Shown here: positions 44,400 to 54,189 of the stretch, in pieces
Numbering within the stretch: position 1 is the stretch's first letter
How the letters are laid out: each line of letters begins with the position of its first letter
Assembly: GCF_900104385.1 (NCBI RefSeq)
Contig: NZ_FNJA01000001.1
Span: 842,386-906,385 of the forward strand
Source of the DNA: Rhodoferax sp. OV413
GTDB taxonomy: Bacteria; Pseudomonadota; Gammaproteobacteria; Burkholderiales; Burkholderiaceae_C
Length of the DNA: 64,000 nt
Reading direction: 5' to 3'
Made by a program: the position numbers and the translations under genes
Notes under the pieces: generated by a model
What the model saw: the letters and a program-made list of their open reading frames with translations, nothing else
What the model was told of the DNA's origin: nothing
The model's database searches: none

Positions 44400-45721
44400 T
44401 GCAAAGCTATTTCCAGCAACTCGCCGCAGCCGTCTGCGCGCCCCTGGCCGGCACCGACCGCGTCACCCTGTACTTCAGCGCCGAAGCATCCGACTTCATC
44501 CGCTTCAACCATGCCCAGGTGCGCCAGGCCACGCATGTGGAGCAGCGCTACGGCACGGTCAGCGTCGTCAGCGGCCAGAAGCGCGCATCGAGCAGCATCA
44601 GCCTGGGCGGCGACCTGGCGGCCGACACGGAAGCCCTGCTGGCCGAGCGCACCGCGCTGCTGGAGCAGCTGCCGCTGGTGCCCGACGACGCCTACCTGCT
44701 GCTGCCCGAGGCGGTGGTCAACACCGAGCGCAGTGCCACCGGTAGCCTGCCGACGCCGCAGCAACTGATGGACGCGGTGGCCGAGCATGCGGCCGGCAGC
44801 GACCTGGTCGGCTTCTACGCCGGTGGCAGCGTGGTACAGGCCTTTGCCGACAGCCGCGGCCAGCGCAACTGGCACAGCGTGGAAAGCTTTCTCTTCGACT
44901 GGTGCCTGTACCGTGAGAAAGACCAGGCGGTGAAATGCAGCTATGCCGGTACCGCTTGGAGCAGCGCCGAATTTGCCCGCCGCGTAGCCGAGGCCCGCGC
45001 CCGCATCCAGCTGCTGGCGCTGCCGCCGAAAACCCTGGCACCCGGCGCCTACCGCGTCTACTTCAGCCCGGTGGCGGTGGCCGAGCTGCTGGGCACTTTG
45101 TCTTGGGGCGGCTTTGGCTTGAAAGACCTGCAAACCGGCACCTCCAGCCTGCTGCTGGCGCACCAGGGCAAGGCACCGCTGAGCCCGCTGCTGACGCTGA
45201 CCGAGGCCACGGCCGAAGGCATCGCCCCGCGCTTTCAGGCCGATGGCTTCACCAAGCCCGACGCGGTAGCGCTGGTGCGCGCTGGCCAGATGGCGGCCTC
45301 GCTGACCAGCCCGCGCAGCGCCAAGGAATACAGCCAGCCTACCAACGGCAGCCATGGCGGTGAAAGCCCCGAGTCGCTGGCCATGGCCCCCGGCAGCCTG
45401 CCCGAGGCCGAGGTGCTGCAGGCGCTGGGCACCGGCGTCTACATCGGCAATCTGCACTACCTGAACTACAGCGACCGCCAGGCCTGCCGTATGACCGGCA
45501 TGACCCGCTTTGCCTGCTTCTGGGTGGAAGACGGCCAGATCGTCGCGCCGATCCCCGTGATGCGTTTCGACGACTCGTTCCTGCGCATGTTCGGCCCGGG
45601 CCTGGTGGTGCTGACCGAGCATGCCGAGCTGGTGCCGGCCGACAGCACCTACGGCGCGCGACAGCTGCAGAGCATCACTGCGCCGGGGGCGATCGTTGAG
45701 GGGTTTGCGCTGACGCTGTGA
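44396..45721 (+). CDS. pmbA: TldE/PmbA non-catalytic protease partner
   Basis: A 441-residue TldE/PmbA-family protein, the partner that forms the substrate chamber with TldD. It lacks the HExxxH motif, as expected. FIRFNHAQVRQATHVEQ near the N-terminus and VYIGNLHYLNYSDRQACRMT near the end are family landmarks. ATGA overlap with tldD implies equal synthesis. Whether the pair acts on a specific peptide in this organism is unknown; the micro-ORFs of the ATP-grasp locus lie about 20 kb away. Confidence 0.88.
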   Translation: MMQSYFQQLAAAVCAPLAGTDRVTLYFSAEASDFIRFNHAQVRQATHVEQRYGTVSVVSGQKRASSSISLGGDLAADTEALLAERTALLEQLPLVPDDAYLLLPEAVVNTERSATGSLPTPQQLMDAVAEHAAGSDLVGFYAGGSVVQAFADSRGQRNWHSVESFLFDWCLYREKDQAVKCSYAGTAWSSAEFARRVAEARARIQLLALPPKTLAPGAYRVYFSPVAVAELLGTLSWGGFGLKDLQTGTSSLLLAHQGKAPLSPLLTLTEATAEGIAPRFQADGFTKPDAVALVRAGQMAASLTSPRSAKEYSQPTNGSHGGESPESLAMAPGSLPEAEVLQALGTGVYIGNLHYLNYSDRQACRMTGMTRFACFWVEDGQIVAPIPVMRFDDSFLRMFGPGLVVLTEHAELVPADSTYGARQLQSITAPGAIVEGFALTL

Positions 45722-45738
45722 GGCGATCAGATTGATAT

Positions 45739-45794
45739 GAAATCGCGTTTCTACGCAGACAGCTAGGGCGCCAGCAGCTATACATTAAGGAGCA
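45739..45794 (-). repeat. interspersed repeat, copy M
   Basis: GAAATCGCGTTTCTACGCAG, ACAGCTAGGGCGCCAGCAGC, TATACATTAAGGAGC. It starts 17 bases after the TldE stop. Confidence 0.7.
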
Positions 45795-45890
45795 ACTCCC
45801 GGATGCGGGCATAAATCCGCATAATGGGGCAAGCCTTCTGGACCACAGACGGCAGCACAAGATCAACCCTCTCGAAAGCCGCCATTCGAC

Positions 45891-46544
45891 ATGTTTGCTT
45901 TTTTTAAACGCGCCAAGCGCTCCGCGCCCGGCCCGCTGAGTATTTCGGACGAGTCGCCGGCCATGCGCATGGCGCTGGAAGAGCGCATGGCCTACCGCAA
46001 GGAATGCCTGTACCAGTCGATCCGCGAGACGTTTTTGTCGATGGAGGTGGTCTCGCACATGTACCGCTTCAAGGTGATGCCGGTGGACGAGCGGCACCAC
46101 CGCTTCATTGCCATGGTCGACGTAGCCAAGTCGTTTGTCGCCGGCAAGCATGCCAAGACCAAGAGCTTTGCCGCAATGGAGCACAGCATGCGCGACCACG
46201 CCTACCGGCGCTTCGGCATCGTGATCGACGGCATGTACTGGCGGGTCAGCGAAACCGAAGACCAATTTGAACGCCGCTCCCGCGCCACCGACCCGGCGCG
46301 CACCGGCAACTTTGAGCCCGCGGCCGGGCAACGCACGGCGGGCGGCCCACAGAAGCCCACAGGCGTGCTGTCGCGGAATCGCTACCAGCCGATTTCGCCC
46401 GAGGAGCGCGCAGCCTTCATGGAAGCCCTGGAGCGCGGCAAGCCGCCGCCACCGGTGCGTGTGGGCGAGCTCGAATACCAGTCGGACCTGATGCCGCTGG
46501 AGGGCGGGATCATGATCGGCGGCACCCAGTACGGCAAGCTGTAG
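45891..46544 (+). CDS. conserved hypothetical protein, 217 residues
   Basis: Not recognised. A soluble protein with a basic start (FAFFKRAKRSAPGP), a helix-rich middle (RKECLYQSIRETFLSMEVVS, MYRFKVMPVDERHHRFIAMV) and a low-complexity, Pro-rich second half. No signal peptide or membrane segment. Tentatively a comamonad-specific protein. It converges on the SnoaL-like gene with 9 bases between. Confidence 0.65.
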   Translation: MFAFFKRAKRSAPGPLSISDESPAMRMALEERMAYRKECLYQSIRETFLSMEVVSHMYRFKVMPVDERHHRFIAMVDVAKSFVAGKHAKTKSFAAMEHSMRDHAYRRFGIVIDGMYWRVSETEDQFERRSRATDPARTGNFEPAAGQRTAGGPQKPTGVLSRNRYQPISPEERAAFMEALERGKPPPPVRVGELEYQSDLMPLEGGIMIGGTQYGKL

Positions 46545-46553
46545 GCGCCGGCC

Positions 46554-46955
46554 TCAGCCGTATTTGTTGCCGACTTCGGCGCGGATGGGGTGGGTGTCGT
46601 AGACGATGGTCATGCAGGTAATCTGCCCCTGCGCATCGAAATCGAAGACGTCGGCGCAGTTGAAATGCACCATGCTGCCGTCCTTCAGCTGCCAGTGGTA
46701 GACAAAGTAGCCAACCGCGCGCGGTGCATTCCGCGCACTCAGCAGGATGTCGATGGTCTCGATCTGGCTTTGGCCCGAGGCATCGCGGACCTTCTCGAAA
46801 AACGGGCGCGGGCCCATCCAACCCAGGAACGGGGAAAACACCTGCGCATCGCCGCTGAACAGGGCGCAGATCGCATCCACATCGCCCCGCTCCAACTGGG
46901 CCAGGTATTGTTCTATGGTCTCGACGTAAGACGTGTGGGTAGCCGGTTGGCCCAT
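46554..46955 (-). CDS. SnoaL/NTF2-like protein
   Basis: A 133-residue NTF2-like fold protein. TIEQYLAQLERGDVDAICAL forms the opening helices, and FSPFLGWMGPRPFFEKVRD follows as in SnoaL-like isomerases and small polyketide- or steroid-acting proteins. AGGAG precedes the ATG at 46955; a longer frame to 47090 was rejected for that reason. It is divergent from a LysR gene (about 200 bases). Substrate unknown. Confidence 0.8.
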   Translation of the reverse strand: MGQPATHTSYVETIEQYLAQLERGDVDAICALFSGDAQVFSPFLGWMGPRPFFEKVRDASGQSQIETIDILLSARNAPRAVGYFVYHWQLKDGSMVHFNCADVFDFDAQGQITCMTIVYDTHPIRAEVGNKYG

Positions 46956-47151
46956 ATATAGCTCCTGTAACTCCTGGATTTCCGCTTCAAATGCTTTCCG
47001 CAGTGCTCTGCGCCAAGCCCGATAATGGCCGCTATAGCATGCATCTGAAGCATGCTGTCTCGCAAACCACGTGGGAATTTTAGGAAGCAAGTGCCGATTG
47101 GGCTAACGAAAGATTCGCACAATACCCATGCGTTGAACGCATGCCACAGCC

Positions 47152-48030
47152 ATGCCATCAGAACTCCCACCTCTATATGCCTTGCAGGCCTTTGTGGCGG
47201 CGGCCCAGCTCGGCAGCTTTACCCGCGCCGCCACGGCGCTGCACCTGACGCAGAGCGCGGTGAGCCGGCAGATCCAGCTGCTGGAAGAGTTCTACGGCTG
47301 CCCGCTGTTCGTCCGCCAGGCCAAGGGCCTGGTGCTCAGCGCCGAGGGTACGCAGCTGCTGCCGGCGGTGCAGGAGGCCTTCAAAACCCTCAAACAGGCC
47401 ACGGCCAGCCTCGCCCCGGCACGCGGCGTGCTGACCCTGCAGCTGCCGCCCACGCTGGCCTCGCGCTGGTTTCTGCCGCGGCTGCCACAGCTGCGCCAGG
47501 CGCTGCCCGACCTGGAGGTACGCATCGCCACCCACTGGTCGGATGCACCCGACTTCAGCCGCAGCGGCGTGGATGCCATCGTCGCGCATGGCCTGGGCGG
47601 TTGGCCGCATTTGGTGGAGGTGCCGCTGATGCAAGAAAAGTTGACGCCGTTGTGCGCGCCGGCCTTGCTGCCCCAGCTGCAGAACATCCGCGATCTGGCG
47701 AACTTGCAGCTGCTGCACCCCGACCCGCGGCTGCGCGAATGGGCGCTGTGGTTGAAAGGCGTGGGGGCCGATATGCCGGACCCGGCGCAAGGCCAGGTGT
47801 TTGACACGTTGGACATGGCGCTGTCGGCCGCCACCCGCGGCCAGGGCGTGGCGATTGCCGACCCGGCGCTGCTGCGCGAAAGCCTGGCAGACGGCGTGCT
47901 GGCCATGCCGTTCCACCAGCAGATTCCCAGCGGTATGTCGTACTTTCTGACCTACCCCGCGCAGCGCGCCGAACAGGGCAAGCTCAAGGCATTCCAGGCC
48001 TGGCTGCTCGCGCAGCTTCACACCGAATAG
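47152..48030 (+). CDS. LysR-family transcriptional regulator (GcvA-like)
   Basis: A 292-residue LysR regulator. The helix-turn-helix is in LQAFVAAAQLGSFTRAATAL (about 10-29) with HLTQSAVSRQIQLLEEFYG, resembling GcvA and related regulators. The effector domain starts near residue 88. It is divergent from the SnoaL-like gene, its likely target, and converges on icd. Confidence 0.9.
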   Translation: MPSELPPLYALQAFVAAAQLGSFTRAATALHLTQSAVSRQIQLLEEFYGCPLFVRQAKGLVLSAEGTQLLPAVQEAFKTLKQATASLAPARGVLTLQLPPTLASRWFLPRLPQLRQALPDLEVRIATHWSDAPDFSRSGVDAIVAHGLGGWPHLVEVPLMQEKLTPLCAPALLPQLQNIRDLANLQLLHPDPRLREWALWLKGVGADMPDPAQGQVFDTLDMALSAATRGQGVAIADPALLRESLADGVLAMPFHQQIPSGMSYFLTYPAQRAEQGKLKAFQAWLLAQLHTE

Positions 48031-48079
48031 GCCGCTAGCGCACATATAGCCTGCGCAAGCAGCTACGCATTCCATAGCA
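48031..48079 (-). repeat. interspersed repeat, copy N
   Basis: GCCGCTAGCGCACATATAG, CCTGCGCAAGCAGCTACG, CATTCCATAGC. It starts at the base after the LysR stop codon. Confidence 0.85.
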
Positions 48080-48117
48080 AAATGCCCCCTGCAGACCGCA
48101 AGGTCCGCAGGGGGCAT
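48077..48117 (-). terminator. Rho-independent terminator of icd
   Basis: A long perfect-core stem (GCCCCCTGC...GCAGGGGGC with inner GACC/GGTC, 48084-48115) followed on the minus strand by TTTTG. It lies about 35 bases after the icd stop. The stem would also work in the other direction for the LysR gene, though with fewer T. Confidence 0.85.
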
Positions 48118-48153
48118 GGCGTCAAAGCCTGGTGGCTTCAGCGCATGGCGCTA

Positions 48154-50391
<2,238 letters not shown>

Positions 50392-50738
50392 GGATGACCT
50401 CTCAGGCAATAAACAAAATGGGCAAGCCGTTTGGAGCGGCTAAACAGGGTCGCTCCTGCGACATTCAGCGGCCTAGAGTCTACTTTAGGGGCGCCCAGAA
50501 AATCGATTTGGGCATGAAGTCATGTCGTAGAGCATGGGGATGTAGGCTTACGCTGCAAGTAGATCAAGAGAAACCCGGAAGGCGGCGCGTGTAGATTTTT
50601 CGGACATAGCAAGCTGCACTCGAGCCTGAGCTACTTAGAAAGTCCTCCTGCTTCCTCACGCGTTAGGTAAATAATTTGGGGTAAGCTATTTCGGCCCCAG
50701 CCGGTGCAGCCCGTTATTGCGTTCAACGCCTTCTATCC
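50392..50738. other. intergenic region between icd and the glycan operon
   Basis: A 347-base gap between divergent genes that should hold both promoters. It is AT-richer toward the glycan genes (GGTAAATAATTTGGGGTAAG at about 50665-50684). No open frame, hairpin or known motif stands out. Confidence 0.3.
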
Positions 50739-51647
50739 ATGCCCCAACCTCTCATTACCGCGATTGTTTCGACATACAGCGCCGAACGTTTCATGCGCAG
50801 TTGTCTGGAGGATCTGGTAGAGCAAACCCTCTTTAGCGAGATGGAGGTGTTGGTGATTGACAGCGGCTCTCCGCAGGGAGAGAGTGCTATTTGCGAGGAG
50901 TTTGTGCGCAAATATCCGCAGATCAAGCTCCTACGCACCGAGCGCGAACCTTTGTATGTGGCATGGAACCGCGCCATTCCATTGGCCAGGGGGCAATACC
51001 TGACCAATGCCAATACCGATGACCGCCACCACCCCGACTTCATGGCGACCATGGTTGCCGCACTGGAAAGCCACCCCGAGGCCGCGTTGGCGTACGCCGA
51101 CCAGCTGATCAGCCATACGGAAAACGAGAGCTTTGCCGAATGCGAGAGCCGTGGCGCCAAGCTGCGCCGCTGGCCCGACTACACGCCAGAGGACTTACTG
51201 CTGCGCTGCATTACCGGGTCGCAGCCGGTGTGGCGCAAATCGCTGCACAGTGCGCTGGGCGTTTTTGATACCAGCTACCGCATCGCAGCCGATTACGATA
51301 TGTGGCTGCGGTTCGCCAGCCAGCACCCGCTGCTGCATGTTCCCAAAGCCTTGGGCGTATTTTTTGATTCTCCTCACACCATCTCAGGGGCGAGCAACCA
51401 AGTTCATGTCAATTTGGAAACACTGGCTATCCAAAAAACCTATGTCGATCATCCGAACTGGCGGGGTATTCCAAAAATGCGCAAGCGTTTAGCTGCAGAG
51501 CTGTTTGGCCGGGGTTACCAGCATATTGAGCGCGACCACAATGTGCAGGCGGCGCAGCCTTTTATCCGGGAAGCGGTAAAGCTGGACCCAACCAATCTTC
51601 GATTTTTAAAAACTTATGCCGTCCGCTGTCTCGCAGGCATTCAATAA
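50739..51647 (+). CDS. glycosyltransferase family 2
   Basis: A 302-residue GT-A-fold glycosyltransferase. LITAIVSTYSAERFMRSCLE opens the nucleotide-binding domain, EVLVIDSGSPQGES follows, and the metal-binding region reads YLTNANTDDRHHP. The C-terminal 50 residues form a helical tail. It is the first of three genes for making a glycan or modifying a surface sugar. Base composition falls along the operon compared with the flanks, hinting at a different origin. Donor and acceptor unknown. Confidence 0.85.
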   Translation: MPQPLITAIVSTYSAERFMRSCLEDLVEQTLFSEMEVLVIDSGSPQGESAICEEFVRKYPQIKLLRTEREPLYVAWNRAIPLARGQYLTNANTDDRHHPDFMATMVAALESHPEAALAYADQLISHTENESFAECESRGAKLRRWPDYTPEDLLLRCITGSQPVWRKSLHSALGVFDTSYRIAADYDMWLRFASQHPLLHVPKALGVFFDSPHTISGASNQVHVNLETLAIQKTYVDHPNWRGIPKMRKRLAAELFGRGYQHIERDHNVQAAQPFIREAVKLDPTNLRFLKTYAVRCLAGIQ

Positions 51648-51657
51648 AAGGCATAGC

Positions 51658-52623
51658 GTGAAAAAATATTTAATTACCGGATTCTCGGGTTTTGTAGGGC
51701 GTCATTTTTTAGATTATTTAAATGGTTTGAATGAACCAATTTCTGTACTGGGCATTGACCGGGATGCGGTTAATTTTGACCTGAACCAGTTTGGCAATCT
51801 GGAATGTGCGTTCAAGAAGGCCGATTTATTGCAAAGCCATGAATGGGAGCCTTTGATTGCGCTGTTTCAGCCAGATTACATCGTGCATTTGGCGTCTTTT
51901 AGCAGTGTGGCGTTCAGCTGGGTGAATCCTATTCAGAGTTTTGCCAATAACACCAATGTATTTTTGAATCTTCTGGAGACGGTGCGTAAGGTCAATCCCC
52001 GCTGCCGCATTTTGTCGATTGGCTCTTCTGAGGAATATGGCGCTTGCGCCTTGGACCAATTACCTTTGACCGAGGACGCCAAGCTCAACCCCGTCAGCCC
52101 TTACGCGGTGGCGCGTGTGTCCCAGGAACTGTTATCCACGGTGTATGTCGATGGGTTTGGCTGCGACATTGTGATGACCCGCTCGTTCAACCACATCGGT
52201 CCCGGACAGCTAGATACCTTTGTCATTTCTTCGTTCGCCCGCAAGCTATTGGCCATACAAAATGGAAGTGCAGATGCCGTCATGTTGACAGGCGACACTA
52301 CCATCGTGCGCGACTTTGTCGATGTGCGGGACGTTGTGCGCGCGTATGACCTGCTTTTGCGGCAAGGGCGTTCTGGCCATATCTACAACATCTGCAGCGG
52401 CACCGGCGTAGCATTGAAGTCAGTGATTGACCAGATGGCTTCCATTCTGGGGATTTCTGTCGTACAGAAAATAGACCCTCAGCTGGTTCGGCCTAATGAC
52501 AACAAGGCCATTATTGGATCCCTGAAAAAAATCAATGATGAAATTGGGTGGGCGCCAAGCATTCCACTGGATACCAGCCTGCGGGATATCTTGAACTACT
52601 GGCGCGAAAAATCCATCGCATGA
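51658..52623 (+). CDS. NAD-dependent sugar epimerase/dehydratase family protein
   Basis: A 321-residue extended short-chain dehydrogenase acting on nucleotide sugars. The NAD site is YLITGFSGFVGRHFLDYL. The catalytic Tyr is in NPVSPYAVARVSQELL, where the usual YxxxK lysine is Arg. Resembles GDP-6-deoxymannose reductases and related GDP-mannose enzymes. A GTG start at 51658 was chosen; the ATG at 51616 would lie inside the upstream gene. The AT-rich beginning (AAAAAATATTTAATTACCGG) contrasts with most of the window. It overlaps the next gene by four bases. Confidence 0.82.
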   Translation: MKKYLITGFSGFVGRHFLDYLNGLNEPISVLGIDRDAVNFDLNQFGNLECAFKKADLLQSHEWEPLIALFQPDYIVHLASFSSVAFSWVNPIQSFANNTNVFLNLLETVRKVNPRCRILSIGSSEEYGACALDQLPLTEDAKLNPVSPYAVARVSQELLSTVYVDGFGCDIVMTRSFNHIGPGQLDTFVISSFARKLLAIQNGSADAVMLTGDTTIVRDFVDVRDVVRAYDLLLRQGRSGHIYNICSGTGVALKSVIDQMASILGISVVQKIDPQLVRPNDNKAIIGSLKKINDEIGWAPSIPLDTSLRDILNYWREKSIA

Positions 52624-53819
52624 AAATACTTTATGACCACCAGGCCTTTGAAATGCAGAAGTTCGGAGGTATTTCCCGTTACTTTTGCGAGCTTATTACC
52701 CAGCTAGACAACACCCCTACAGCCTCGGTAGAAGTGGCCATACAGTACTCTCATAACGAGTATTTGAAGAGCACCCGGTTTGGATTGAAGACACAGGAAA
52801 ATCCGGATAGTTACGAGAATTTTATGAGAGGGCACGATTTTCGCGGAAAATGGAACCTCTACGCCGCCAGAAACAAGCTGCGCAAACCAATTGATGCAGA
52901 GGCGATTAACAAGCAAGTGGCTATTGCCGCGTTGCAGCGGCAAGATTTCGATGTCTTCCATCCCACGTACTACGACGATTATTTTTTGCCCTACATAGGC
53001 AATAAGCCATTCGTTTTAACCGTGTACGACATGATCCATGAGATCTACCCCGAGTATTTCAATCTGGCGGACCGTACCTCAGACCGTAAACGCAGGCTGG
53101 CCCAGAAGGCCCACAAGATTCTGGCCATATCAGAGTGCACGAAGAAAGACTTGGTACAGTTTTTTGGCATATCCGCTGAAAAAGTGGAGGTGGTCCATCT
53201 GGCCAGTTCCATGGGCACTACTAACACCCCGCCCACCCGATCGTCCGAGCTACCTGCACGGTACGTGTTGTTTGTGGGATCACGGACGGTCTATAAAAAC
53301 TTTTTCTTCCTTATCAACAGCATACGCACGCTACTGGCTGCAGACCCGGAACTGCACATCGTCTGCACCGGGACCGGGTTCAACAAGAACGAGCGTGTGT
53401 TCTTCGAGATACACGGCCTGGCAGACCGGGTGCACCACCGCTCGGCCAACGATGCCGAGTTGCAAGCGCTCTACCAGCAGGCGCAGGTGTTTGTGTTTCC
53501 GTCGCTGTACGAAGGATTTGGCTTGCCGGTGCTAGAAGCCTTCAGCTGCGCCTGCCCTACAGTGCTTGGCAATTCCGGCTCCTTGCCGGAAATCGGTGGT
53601 GACGGCGCTTTGTACTTCGAACCCAAAGATGCCCAGTCGCTCCGGCTAGCGATGTCACAAGCGCTGTACGACCAAGCATTGCGCTCCGACCTGGTAGCTC
53701 GTGGGCAGCGCCGCCTTGCGCTATTTACCTGGGAAAAAACTTGCCGCGGCACCGAGATCGCTTACCGCGAGCTGGCGGGCTCACAAGCAGCGCCCGTAAC
53801 CAGGATTCGCACTGCTTGA
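52620..53819 (+). CDS. glycosyltransferase family 1/4 (GT-B)
   Basis: A 399-residue GT-B glycosyltransferase. MKILYDHQAFEMQKFGGISR opens the acceptor domain, and the donor domain contains FPSLYEGFGLPVLEAF, the E-x-G-F-G-L-P-x-x-E signature of GT4, then GSLPEIGGDGALYF. It probably uses the GDP- or other nucleotide sugar made by the preceding gene. ATGA overlap couples it to that gene. Ends the three-gene operon. Confidence 0.88.
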   Translation: MKILYDHQAFEMQKFGGISRYFCELITQLDNTPTASVEVAIQYSHNEYLKSTRFGLKTQENPDSYENFMRGHDFRGKWNLYAARNKLRKPIDAEAINKQVAIAALQRQDFDVFHPTYYDDYFLPYIGNKPFVLTVYDMIHEIYPEYFNLADRTSDRKRRLAQKAHKILAISECTKKDLVQFFGISAEKVEVVHLASSMGTTNTPPTRSSELPARYVLFVGSRTVYKNFFFLINSIRTLLAADPELHIVCTGTGFNKNERVFFEIHGLADRVHHRSANDAELQALYQQAQVFVFPSLYEGFGLPVLEAFSCACPTVLGNSGSLPEIGGDGALYFEPKDAQSLRLAMSQALYDQALRSDLVARGQRRLALFTWEKTCRGTEIAYRELAGSQAAPVTRIRTA

Positions 53820-54189
53820 ATGCCTGCAAGAGCGTCGCTGCCAGCAAACGAATGACTGCCAGTTGCTGCGTGGGTGCAGCATCAATAGCTGCCACCACAT
53901 ATCGGATATAGGCGACCTGCTCGCCGACGTTGTGGTCTCGCGCAGTTCATCCTCTGTTTGAGGGATGCATCGGGCGCCGCTGAACCGTAGACTGCCCCCG
54001 CGCTTACCAGAACTTTACTTTTCCCAAAAGAAGGCGCACTGTTTAGAAGTTGCGTGTTTGGCAATTAGTGGGCAAAAACCGCGTTTTTTGCGCCGCGCGC
54101 CCTACTGCCACAGCGGATGTCCGCGCTGTGCCCACCCCGCCAGTCCTGCAGCAGCGTGGATATTCCGTTTCCTTCACCGGAGGATGGCG
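53820..54189. other. intergenic region before the redox operon
   Basis: A 370-base gap that should contain the promoter of the redox operon. A fragment GCATCAATAGCTGCC (about 53878-53892) recalls the GCTAT end of the interspersed repeat but is too short to count. A minus-strand frame of 60 codons (53882-54064) has no recognisable similarity. GGAGG at 54179-54183 is the ribosome site of the next gene. Confidence 0.3.

Noticed and set aside
43020-45622. Large minus-strand frames opposite tldD and tldE
   Set aside because: Mirror frames; the plus strand carries the zinc motif and the family landmarks.
53882-54064. Minus-strand 60-codon frame before the redox operon
   Set aside because: No similarity, no ribosome site, and located in the probable promoter region.
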